A stretch of DNA of 52,661 bases. It comes from an uncultured Lentisphaeria bacterium. GTDB lineage: Bacteria; Verrucomicrobiota; Lentisphaeria; Victivallales; UBA1829. The notes beneath the pieces were generated by a model that saw only the letters and a program-made list of their open reading frames with translations, was not told where the DNA came from and did not search any database. The DNA lies in contig CASEFP010000092.1 in the NCBI GenBank assembly GCA_949287225.1, forward strand, positions 1 to 52,661, given 5' to 3'. The position numbers and the translations under genes are program-made. Below, in pieces: positions 26,348 to 34,626 of this stretch; position 1 is the first letter of the stretch, and every line of letters starts with the position of its first letter.

Positions 26348-27841
26348 ATGAAAACAAAATTCTTTCTGTTCCTCTGTGCCGGCGTCATTGCCGCATCCGC
26401 GGAGGAGACCGTGCGAAAATACGATTTCAACCGCAACTGCGAAGGCTGGTACACCCCGTCTTACTGGAACGGCAGACTCACCCACAGTGCGGAGGCAAAA
26501 AGCGGCGGAGGCTCGGCAAAACTGGAAGCCACGGAGGCAAAGGGACACACGTTCGGGCGCATGGTTTCACAGAATCTGACAAAAATGCCGCTTGCCGGAA
26601 AAAAATTCAAGATCTCATATCAGGCGAAAGGATCCGGAACTCTTTTTGCTGGCATGCTCTGTGCGACCGCCAATTCCTCGGGAAGACTGGATTACCGCTA
26701 TCTCTTTCCGGAAACGCCTCTGACACTTACAAAGGAATGGCGGAAGGGGGAAGCTGTCATTGATCTGCAAAAGACCGCCCCGCAAACGCTCTCCCTGCTC
26801 TTCGAACTGCGCGGAGAGGGCGAAGCGCTGATTGATGAGATACGCCTGATTGATGTTGCGGATGCCTCCATAAGTATCACACCGCAGACACCCCATCAGG
26901 TAATCCGCGCCGGAGATTCCGTTCCGCAGCTCCGTTTCCTGTGCTCGAAACCGAATATGCCCTGTTCGATTCTGGTCTCCTGTGACAAACAGAAAACCGC
27001 GCTTTATCCGGTAACGGGCAATGCTGACGGCACAATTCTCTGGCAGGGCTCCGCCGCCGGAGCTGGACTGACACGCATCACAGCGGCGGCAAACGGCACA
27101 ACCGGAGAAATCTTCGTCAGTGTGCTTCCGCCCGCGGAATATGCTTCACTCGATGCTCTCGCAAAAAACGTGAAGACCGACAAGACCGTCCGGATTCTGT
27201 GGCTCGGCGACTCCCTCTGCGACTTCGACCGCTCCTTCAACGCCGTAGACAAACTCTCCTTCTGGCTCAACAAATACAATCCGGGAAAATTCATTCTGGA
27301 AAACCGGGCGGTCCGCGGCGATTACATCCTGCGTGTCGAGGAACGTCTGCTCGGGAAAAAATGCTTTTCACCCGACGCCTATCAGAAGATGTGGGACAAG
27401 CAATACGATCTGATTCTCATCCAGCTCGGAAACAATGACTGCATGGCGACAACCAACAATAAATTTGCAACGCCGCTGGTTCCCACGGATGCGGTCGCTC
27501 ATGCCTACGCCCGTGTCATGAAGCTCATAAGGCGGCACTCCGACGCGAAAATCGTCCTCACTTCCGCCACTTATCCGGATGCGCCCCTGATGAAGCGGAA
27601 CGGGGAACGCGCGCTTGGAAAATATTTCTTCGCATGCTTCGGCATGGAGGAATTTGTCCTGCCGTTCAACAACGCGGTCAAAACCTTTGCGGCGGAGAGC
27701 AAGGCGGATTTCATCGACCTGCACACCCCGATGAAACAATCCTACGACAAAAAGAACTATGTCGACGGCATTCATCTATCCGAATCCGGTCATACCCTGA
27801 TGGCAAAAATTCTTCTGGCGTATTTCGCCGCCGCAAAATAA
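26348..27841 (+). CDS. Secreted SGNH hydrolase with N-terminal carbohydrate-binding-like domain
   Basis: A 497-residue protein. Signal peptide (MKTKFFLFLCAGVIAASA), then a beta-rich region (about 20-170) resembling CBM4/9-type modules (YDFNRNCEGWYTPSYWNG... ALIDEIRLIDV), a linker domain, and an SGNH hydrolase from about 280: LWLGDSLCDF (Ser289), a Gly in RAVRGD, LGNNDC and DGIHLSESGH (Asp473, His476). All catalytic residues are present. Secreted enzymes of this type usually remove acyl groups from polysaccharides. It lies directly before the GH42-like gene and after the pseudopilin. Confidence 0.85.
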   Translation: MKTKFFLFLCAGVIAASAEETVRKYDFNRNCEGWYTPSYWNGRLTHSAEAKSGGGSAKLEATEAKGHTFGRMVSQNLTKMPLAGKKFKISYQAKGSGTLFAGMLCATANSSGRLDYRYLFPETPLTLTKEWRKGEAVIDLQKTAPQTLSLLFELRGEGEALIDEIRLIDVADASISITPQTPHQVIRAGDSVPQLRFLCSKPNMPCSILVSCDKQKTALYPVTGNADGTILWQGSAAGAGLTRITAAANGTTGEIFVSVLPPAEYASLDALAKNVKTDKTVRILWLGDSLCDFDRSFNAVDKLSFWLNKYNPGKFILENRAVRGDYILRVEERLLGKKCFSPDAYQKMWDKQYDLILIQLGNNDCMATTNNKFATPLVPTDAVAHAYARVMKLIRRHSDAKIVLTSATYPDAPLMKRNGERALGKYFFACFGMEEFVLPFNNAVKTFAAESKADFIDLHTPMKQSYDKKNYVDGIHLSESGHTLMAKILLAYFAAAK

Positions 27842-27854
27842 AGGACAACCAATT

Positions 27855-30740
27855 ATGCTGAGACATCTTTTCCGATCCGTCATCCTTTTTGCCGCGCTTG
27901 ACTCGTTCGCCTCCGGAGACGCGTGGAGCAGCGCCAATCCGGAACGCTTTGGATCCAATACGTTTGACCGGGCGCTCTGGCACGAGAACTTTTCCGGGAC
28001 GGAAATGCCCTTTACCGTGGAATATCGCGACGGCGCAAAAGGCTCGGTGAAAGTGATCCCCAACGCGGGACGCAACGGCGCAGGAGCGCTGCGGACGGTA
28101 AAAAGCAATTCCGAAGGATCCATTGTCATCCGGTTCAAAAAGAGCATTTCTGTAAAAAAAGGCGACAAGGTGCAGTTCAACGCATTCTATCAGGGCAGAC
28201 ACTCCTCTCCGCAGTATTCCCTTGCGATGCTCCGGCTTCAGACTCCCGGTCAGAAGGATTTTCGCATTTACAGCTTCTATCCCGGCATCAACGGAGGAGA
28301 ACGGCTCCAGGAGGTTGTCAATACACCGAATAACACCTGGGAACGCAAGTTCACCCAGAGAAAGGCGGAAGACGGCATGACATCTTTGGAACCGGTGCTG
28401 GTGCTTGCCGGTGCGCCCTCGGAAGTGATCTGGAGCGATTTCTACGCGGAAGATGACAATATCTCCGCACAGAACTGGGAAACAACGCTCAACCGCCGAA
28501 CCCCTGTCGACCGCGGCGGAGAGATGATCTCCGAGGAGGAACTGAATAGGAAACTGGCTTCCGATATGGAGCATACCGGGAAAGTTGTCCGGATTGACGG
28601 AAAGAGCCGTCTTCTGATCGACGGAAAAATCACCGTTCCGGTCATCAACGGTCCCTACGGGAAATATGTGGTGGGGAAAACCTATTCCAACGCGAAGGAG
28701 TTCGGTGCTGCGGGAATCCATCTGGTCAAAGTCGGACTGCGTCTCGGACAGGGCAAAGAGCCAGAGGTCTATCCCGGCTGCTGGACAGGTCGCGACCAGC
28801 TTGATCTCGCCGGAGCGGTGGATGTCTTCCGGAGCACGCTGCGGCTTGATCCGGAAGCGAAACTGATCCTCTCGATCACGCTGCATCCCTACTGGCAGTT
28901 CACACAGGAATTCCCGGAGGAGGCATGGATCGGCGAACAAGGATGGCCGCTCTATGGAAACGGCGTCCATCTGGCCGAAAGCCCGAAGGAAAAACCGGAA
29001 AACAGCAGACAATATGTCTGGCCGTCGTATCAGTCTGAAATCCTGAACAGTCTTTACCGGGAACAGATCCGGAAAATCGTCGCGGAACTGAAACGGACAG
29101 GACTTTCAAAAGCCGTTGTCGGAATCCATATCGGCGGCGGCCACGACAATCAGATGACCGTGACGCATCTGGACTACAGCAAACCTGCATTGAGGGCTTT
29201 CCGGAACTATCTGCGCGAGGAATACGGCAGTGTCGAAGCCTTGCGCCGTGCCTGGAAAAACAATCAAGTAACGTTTGAAAACGCCGAAGCACCGAAATTC
29301 AACGGCAATTCCGACTGTCTCAATCCAGAGACCGAGCAGAACCGCATCGACTTCTACCGTTTCAGCAAATTCGCCGCATGGCGCGTCGCCGGAGAAATCG
29401 CCGACTTCACCAGACAGCAGCTGGGCAAAGAGGTCTTCACAATCCGTTGGTGCATGGGATCTTATGAAGGATCCATGGCCTCCTCGCTGGATTTTGACGA
29501 CTTTCTGCGGAAACAGAAGTTCGACGTTCTCGTCGCGCAGGCGGCGTACAACCGCCGTCCTCCGGCTTCCGCATGCAGCATCCGCGTCCCGGTCGACTCG
29601 TTCCACAACCATGGCAAACTGTTCCTCAATGAATTCGACATCCGCACATGGAATGCCGCGCCGTCATGGGAAAAGGAGATCATGAGCATCACATGGGGAC
29701 TGATGATCGACCTCCCGATGTGGCAGGCCTCCAACCGGAAGCTCGCCGGAACCATGTTCGCCAGCGACATGGGACACTGGTATCTGGACATGGCGCCGGG
29801 CTGGTTCGATCATCCCGGTATCATGAAGGACATCCGCGAAGCCACGGAACAGGGGGCGGTCGAGGCAAAGAGGAAACCTTCCGCATGGAAACATGACACG
29901 GCGTTTGTCGTTGACGGCGACGGAATGTTTCTCCGCAACGTTCCTTCGCCGAAATGGATGTTCGATGTCTCCGCTCTGATCCCCTATCAGATCAATCTGC
30001 TCGGGCTCTCCTCGGTGCCATGCAGCTATTATACGCTCAATGATTTTCTGGAGAATCCCGAGCTGGCAAAGTCCTTCAAGGTGATTGTCTTTGCAGGCAT
30101 GTTCCGGATCGATCAAGCGCGGAAAGCCTTGCTAGACTCGCTGAAAAACAGCAGCCGGACACTGGTGTTCCTCTCCGGAACGGGACGGCTCGGCGGCGCG
30201 GAACAGGGCAGTGAAATCCAGGTAAAGGCGGACAAGCGGAACCCGAATCATTTCGTGAACGCCGCGCCCGGTGTAAAGGAGAACATGCTCTCCTACTGGA
30301 TGATCCGCAAGAGTTTCAATCTGAACGCGAAACATGCGTGGTACGACTATATGCCGATCGTTTCCGGCATTGCACGTCCGGGCGACCGGATTCTTGCCCG
30401 CTTCGCGGCCAACAGCAAACCGGCCGTGATCGAACGGCGGAATCCGGGATGGAAAGCAGTCTATATCGGCGAAGCCGGCGGTCTGACACCGGAATATTTC
30501 AACCGGATCGTCCGCGAGGCCGGCGCATACCATCTCGCCGACAGCGGATTCCAATGCGATACAAACGGCAATTTCATGTCCGTGCACTGCATGCGCTCCG
30601 GCAAAGTGCGCTTCGCCATGCCTTATAAAGCGGATGTCGTAAATCTTTACAATGGAAAACGTTATCTCAGTGTGACGGAAATCCCCTTTGACGCAGAGGC
30701 CGGCTCCACATACTGGTTCTCGCTCACCCCCGCAAAATGA
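27855..30740 (+). CDS. Secreted GH42-like (clan GH-A) glycoside hydrolase family protein
   Basis: A 961-residue protein with a signal peptide, an N-terminal beta-rich module (to about 200), a TIM-barrel region and a C-terminal Rossmann-like segment similar to the GH42 trimerisation domain (FKVIVFAGMFRIDQ...). ALRAFRNYLREEYGSVEALRRAW is a strong GH42-type match. Where GH42 enzymes have an Asn-Glu acid/base, this protein has IGGGHDNQ (430-433) with no Glu. Glu593 in FLNEFD could be the nucleophile. It may be a diverged galactosidase or a non-catalytic relative. Last gene of the module. Confidence 0.75.
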   Translation: MLRHLFRSVILFAALDSFASGDAWSSANPERFGSNTFDRALWHENFSGTEMPFTVEYRDGAKGSVKVIPNAGRNGAGALRTVKSNSEGSIVIRFKKSISVKKGDKVQFNAFYQGRHSSPQYSLAMLRLQTPGQKDFRIYSFYPGINGGERLQEVVNTPNNTWERKFTQRKAEDGMTSLEPVLVLAGAPSEVIWSDFYAEDDNISAQNWETTLNRRTPVDRGGEMISEEELNRKLASDMEHTGKVVRIDGKSRLLIDGKITVPVINGPYGKYVVGKTYSNAKEFGAAGIHLVKVGLRLGQGKEPEVYPGCWTGRDQLDLAGAVDVFRSTLRLDPEAKLILSITLHPYWQFTQEFPEEAWIGEQGWPLYGNGVHLAESPKEKPENSRQYVWPSYQSEILNSLYREQIRKIVAELKRTGLSKAVVGIHIGGGHDNQMTVTHLDYSKPALRAFRNYLREEYGSVEALRRAWKNNQVTFENAEAPKFNGNSDCLNPETEQNRIDFYRFSKFAAWRVAGEIADFTRQQLGKEVFTIRWCMGSYEGSMASSLDFDDFLRKQKFDVLVAQAAYNRRPPASACSIRVPVDSFHNHGKLFLNEFDIRTWNAAPSWEKEIMSITWGLMIDLPMWQASNRKLAGTMFASDMGHWYLDMAPGWFDHPGIMKDIREATEQGAVEAKRKPSAWKHDTAFVVDGDGMFLRNVPSPKWMFDVSALIPYQINLLGLSSVPCSYYTLNDFLENPELAKSFKVIVFAGMFRIDQARKALLDSLKNSSRTLVFLSGTGRLGGAEQGSEIQVKADKRNPNHFVNAAPGVKENMLSYWMIRKSFNLNAKHAWYDYMPIVSGIARPGDRILARFAANSKPAVIERRNPGWKAVYIGEAGGLTPEYFNRIVREAGAYHLADSGFQCDTNGNFMSVHCMRSGKVRFAMPYKADVVNLYNGKRYLSVTEIPFDAEAGSTYWFSLTPAK

Positions 30741-30762
30741 CCCCCCAGGCAGTGGAGGGTCA
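30738..30762. terminator. Hairpin between convergent genes
   Basis: TGACCC (30738-30743) pairs with GGGTCA (30757-30762) across a 13-base loop. It includes the stop codons of the GH42-like gene and of tlyA, filling the whole convergent gap. There is no T-run, so termination is uncertain. Confidence 0.3.
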
Positions 30763-31500
30763 GCCATTCCTGCGGAAGACGGCAACGTATTCCAGATTCC
30801 CCTTCGGGCCTTTCAGCGGGGAATCGGACACATCGAGAAGCGTCCAGTCCAGATGCGAGGCGATAAACGCGCAGACGGACTCCAGTGCCGCCTTCCGCAC
30901 TGCGGGATCCGTCACGACCCCGCCCGGCGGGACATCGCGTTTCGGCGCCTCGAACTGCGGTTTCACCAGCAGAAAGGCAAGAGCATCCTTCTTCATGACG
31001 CTGTCCGCCGCACAGAGTATTTTCGTCGTCGAAATGAACGAGACATCCATGCTCAGAACATCCACGGGTTCGGGAATTTCCGCGGAGGAAAGCGTGCGCG
31101 CATTGACCCCCTCCAGACAGATCACCCGCGGATCGGAACGCAGTTTCCAATGGAGCAATCCCTTCCCGACATCAACCGCGTAAACCTTCTCCGCGCCATG
31201 CGCCAGCATCAGATCGGTAAAACCGCCGGTCGATGCGCCGATGTCCGCCGCAATCCGTCCCGTGAGATCGGGCGCGAATTTCTCCAGCGCATCCTTGAGT
31301 TTCCGCGCTCCCCTGCTGACGAATTCCTCCCCGGCATCGACCAGCAGAACGGTATCGGCGGGAAACATCTGCGAAGGATTCCGCACGACGGCGTCGGCGG
31401 AACTCCGGACCTTGCCGGCCATGATCAGAAGCGCGGCGTCCTGACGGCTTTCACAGTGTCCGTGTTCATACAATAATTCGTCCGCGCGCTTTTTTTTCAT
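30760..31500 (-). CDS. tlyA: TlyA-family RNA 2'-O-methyltransferase
   Basis: A 246-residue protein. An N-terminal S4 RNA-binding domain (KRADELLYEHGHCESRQDAALLIMAGKV) is followed by an FtsJ-like methyltransferase with the SAM motif ADIGASTGGFTDLML and the KDA segment (ALAFLLVKPQFEAPK). TlyA methylates ribosomal RNA in the cytoplasm; older annotation calls it hemolysin. Length is normal. It is a single gene, convergent with the GH42-like gene and divergent from the phosphatase gene on its other side. Confidence 0.92.
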   Translation of the reverse strand: MKKKRADELLYEHGHCESRQDAALLIMAGKVRSSADAVVRNPSQMFPADTVLLVDAGEEFVSRGARKLKDALEKFAPDLTGRIAADIGASTGGFTDLMLAHGAEKVYAVDVGKGLLHWKLRSDPRVICLEGVNARTLSSAEIPEPVDVLSMDVSFISTTKILCAADSVMKKDALAFLLVKPQFEAPKRDVPPGGVVTDPAVRKAALESVCAFIASHLDWTLLDVSDSPLKGPKGNLEYVAVFRRNG

Positions 31501-31603
31501 AAAAACCCCCGCATTTTCCCGATTATCCCATGCAAATCAGATTGAAAAATTCATAAAATGCAATAAAGTTAAGCGTTATTGCTGTAATTTCAAACGGAGC
31601 GGA

Positions 31604-33043
31604 ATGATTTTGATGAAAATTCCCATAGTGATTGTTGTGCTTCTGGGAGGCGTGTTTGCTGTTCTCGCGCTTTTCTGTATCTACCAGAGAGCGAGGATTC
31701 TTCTTCTGCGGCGCCGCCTGAGAACCGCAATGCACAACAGCGTCGAGACCAGCAATTTTCTCGCGCTCTTCTCCCGCAACCTGAAAACCCGCGCCGAATT
31801 CGACAACTGGATGAACGTCACCGCGCGCTATGTCGCGGAACTGATCAGCGCGCAGAGCGTCTGTATCTTCGGGCGCGAGGGCGACCAGCTCCGCGCCGCC
31901 GGCGTGTCGGGCCCCTTCCCTCTCCTTCACAAGGCCTCCAACTACGTGATGACCAAACCCAAATACATTCTGGAACTGCTCCGGCGCGAACGCATCCGGG
32001 TCGGCGAGGGAATTCTGGGTTCCGTTGCGGAAAAGAATCAGGACATCGTCATCGAGGACGCCATGAACGACGAACGGGTGAATCTGGTCGATCCGCTGGT
32101 TCCGATCGACTGTCTGATGGCGGTGCCGCTTGTCAGCGAAGGAGTCGTAACCGGCGTCATGTGCGCCGTCAACAGCACCAAGCCGGGCAGCAGCGCCTTC
32201 ACCTCCGACCAGCTGGCGCGTTTCAAATTCATCTCTACCCAGGTGGTGCTTGCGCAGAACATCCTCGCGGCATATGCGAATCTGAGCGAACAGCAGCGGA
32301 TCAACCAGGAGCTGGAATTCGCGCGCAATCTCCAGCGTTCGCTTCTGCCGAAGACATTTCCCGTATGGGGAAGGTTTTCCGTCCAGGCGTTCACGCGCGC
32401 GTCCAAGGAGGTCAGCGGTGACTTCTACGACTTCGTCCAGATTGATGACGATCAGCTGCTTGTCGTGATCGGCGACGCCTGCGGCAAAGGAATCCCGGCA
32501 TGCATGATCATGTTCATGACGCGCAGTTTCATCCGCTCGAACATCGACCGCTTCACTTCACTCAAGGATCTGCTGCTGGAACTGAACGACAATCTCTACC
32601 GAGACACCGGCGACGAACGCTACATCACGCTCGGGTGCTGTCTCCTGAACAAGCGCGACATGACGCTGGAATATGCGCGCGGCGGCCATACGGAACTTCT
32701 GGTATATGTCCGGGAGCACATCCGCGTCATCTATCCCGACGGCGCGGCGCTGGGCATTCTCCCGAGCGAACTTTCCGATTTCGACTGCTTCCATATGGAG
32801 TTTACGCCGACAATGTCAGTGCTGATGTTCACGGACGGCGTCAACGAGGCGACCTCGCCGAAAACCGGGGAATATTTCGGAGTGAAGCGCCTGACCGATC
32901 TCTACAAGGAATCCTGTCTCCGGGGCGATTCTCCGGAGGATCTGATCTACAACGTGATCAACACGGTCGACACGTTCGCCGAAACCCCGAACGGGGAAGG
33001 ACAGGAGGACGATCAGACCATGGTGATCATCCGGCACATCTGA
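31604..33043 (+). CDS. GAF-SpoIIE (PP2C-like) Ser phosphatase
   Basis: A 479-residue protein with an N-terminal membrane helix (IPIVIVVLLGGVFAVLALFCI), a GAF domain (about 60-215), a short helical linker (INQELEFARNLQRSLLPKTFP) and a SpoIIE phosphatase domain (SGDFYDFVQID, VVIGDACGKGIPA, TLEYARGGHTELLV, LMFTDGVNEATS, DDQTMVIIRHI). Proteins of this layout (RsbU-type) dephosphorylate an anti-anti-sigma factor, but no such partner or sigma factor is encoded nearby. GGAG at 31596-31599 supports the start at 31604. Confidence 0.88.
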   Translation: MILMKIPIVIVVLLGGVFAVLALFCIYQRARILLLRRRLRTAMHNSVETSNFLALFSRNLKTRAEFDNWMNVTARYVAELISAQSVCIFGREGDQLRAAGVSGPFPLLHKASNYVMTKPKYILELLRRERIRVGEGILGSVAEKNQDIVIEDAMNDERVNLVDPLVPIDCLMAVPLVSEGVVTGVMCAVNSTKPGSSAFTSDQLARFKFISTQVVLAQNILAAYANLSEQQRINQELEFARNLQRSLLPKTFPVWGRFSVQAFTRASKEVSGDFYDFVQIDDDQLLVVIGDACGKGIPACMIMFMTRSFIRSNIDRFTSLKDLLLELNDNLYRDTGDERYITLGCCLLNKRDMTLEYARGGHTELLVYVREHIRVIYPDGAALGILPSELSDFDCFHMEFTPTMSVLMFTDGVNEATSPKTGEYFGVKRLTDLYKESCLRGDSPEDLIYNVINTVDTFAETPNGEGQEDDQTMVIIRHI

Positions 33044-33057
33044 GAAAGGAGCAAACA

Positions 33058-33402
33058 GTGAAAGCCAGATTCTGTTTTACAATCGCCTGCGGCGCGGCAC
33101 TGCTTCTGCTTGCCTCGTGCAAGTCCAATGACGACGATCCCTTTGCCGACATTTCCACAACAAAAAAACCGCCCGCGGAGGAAAAGCAGAAAAAATCAGG
33201 ATCGCTGCTGGATCAGCTCGATTTCAGCGGAAGCGAGCGGGCAAAACGAAAGGCAAGGCTGCGCGATGTCTCCCGTCCGCTGAACGACAACAGCAAAGAG
33301 GCGCGCACATTCCCCTGGCGCGATGCCGAAACGCGGCGCAGCGAAGCGCTTCATGAGAGTCTGCGGGAAACGGACAGCACTCCCGTTTATTACGACTGGT
33401 AA
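33058..33402 (+). CDS. Small lipoprotein of unknown function
   Basis: A 114-residue protein starting at GTG 33058, with AAAGGAG upstream. The signal ends in the lipobox LLASC, with Cys near residue 21. The mature part is charged, low in hydrophobics and rich in Lys/Arg/Glu/Ser, so it is probably disordered. No family is recognised. It sits 14 bases after the SpoIIE gene and 25 bases before hldD, so it is probably cotranscribed with both. Confidence 0.65.
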   Translation: MKARFCFTIACGAALLLLASCKSNDDDPFADISTTKKPPAEEKQKKSGSLLDQLDFSGSERAKRKARLRDVSRPLNDNSKEARTFPWRDAETRRSEALHESLRETDSTPVYYDW

Positions 33403-33427
33403 TTTACAGAAATAAGGAGGAACAGCC

Positions 33428-34405
33428 ATGAAATATATTGTGACCGGTGCGGCGGGCCTGATCGGAAGCGCCCTGATCTGGAAGCTCAATCAGATGGGAA
33501 TCAGCGACATTCTCGCGGTGGATCATCTCGGAACCTCCGAGAAATGGAAGAATCTCCGCGCGCTCGCCTATGAAGACTACATGGAAAAGGACGTCTTCCA
33601 CGAGCGTCTCCTTTCCGGAGCCCTGCCCCGCGATGTTTCCTGTATTCTCCACATGGGCGCCTGTTCCTCGACGACCGAAAAGGATGCAACCTATCTGATC
33701 GGCAACAACTTTGAATATACCAAAACACTTGCACTCTATGCGATCTCGCACAACATCCGTTTCCTCTACGCGTCAAGCGCGGCGACTTACGGCGACGGCG
33801 AACACGGCTACCGCGACGACGAGGCGCATCTTGAGGAACTGCGCCCGATGAACATGTATGGCTACTCCAAACAGATGTTCGATCTCTGGGCAAAGCGCCA
33901 GGGGCTTCTCTCGAAAATCACCGGCGTCAAGTATACGAATGTTTTCGGCCCCAATGAGCTGCACAAGGCGGAAATGCGCAGCGTCGTCTGCCGCGCCTAC
34001 GAGCAGATCCGCGACACGGGAAAAGTCGGACTCTTCAAATCCTACCGCGCGGAATACGCCGACGGCGAACAGAAACGCGATTTCATCTATGTGAAGGATG
34101 CCGTCAAGATGGTGATGTTCCTGCTGGAAAACCGCTGCAGCGGCATCTACAACATCGGAAGCGGACGTGCCGAAACATGGAACTCCCTCGCGACGGCGGT
34201 CTTCAAGGCAATGGACAAACCAGTGAACATCGAATACATTGAAATGCCCGCTCATCTGCGCGGCAAGTATCAGTATTACACCTGCGCGGATATTGCAAAG
34301 ATCCGTGAAGCGGGATATACCGATCAGGTCACGCCGCTGGAAGATACCGTTGCTGACTATATCCGCAATTACATCTCGCAGGGGAAATTCCTCGGCGACG
34401 AATGA
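33428..34405 (+). CDS. hldD: ADP-L-glycero-D-manno-heptose 6-epimerase
   Basis: A 325-residue short-chain dehydrogenase-like epimerase. The N-terminal NAD(P)-binding loop is GAAGLIGS. HMGACSSTTEKD and the catalytic YGYSK match HldD closely, as do NVFGPNELHK and the FKSYRAEYADGEQKRDFIYV stretch. It makes the heptose used in LPS inner core, so the cell is expected to have a Gram-negative outer membrane. AAGGAGG precedes the ATG. Confidence 0.93.
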   Translation: MKYIVTGAAGLIGSALIWKLNQMGISDILAVDHLGTSEKWKNLRALAYEDYMEKDVFHERLLSGALPRDVSCILHMGACSSTTEKDATYLIGNNFEYTKTLALYAISHNIRFLYASSAATYGDGEHGYRDDEAHLEELRPMNMYGYSKQMFDLWAKRQGLLSKITGVKYTNVFGPNELHKAEMRSVVCRAYEQIRDTGKVGLFKSYRAEYADGEQKRDFIYVKDAVKMVMFLLENRCSGIYNIGSGRAETWNSLATAVFKAMDKPVNIEYIEMPAHLRGKYQYYTCADIAKIREAGYTDQVTPLEDTVADYIRNYISQGKFLGDE

Positions 34406-34626
34406 ACGTCCCTGGTCAGATTACGCGCTCTCAGGAATTTCGCCTCCGGCGCCCAGCTTAAGCCGCTGGACCGCACCAGGACACTGAAAGGAGAGCACGA
34501 AGCACACCATCGACCAATTTTGTTGAAAAAACAGGATCGGCTGGAAATCGGGCTGCCGGGAGCGGAAGGAAGGACCCGGCAAAGAGTCTCAAGGAGACAA
34601 ATCGCTCTTTCATTCCGGAACGGAGC

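Noticed and set aside
27711..29012. A 433-codon minus-strand open frame across the SGNH and GH42-like genes
   Set aside because: It spans two real genes and their gap, and has no motif of its own.
31542..31569. TTGAAA/TAAAGT promoter for the SpoIIE-type gene
   Set aside because: Both hexamers match consensus only partly in an A/T-rich gap, so it is too weak to list.
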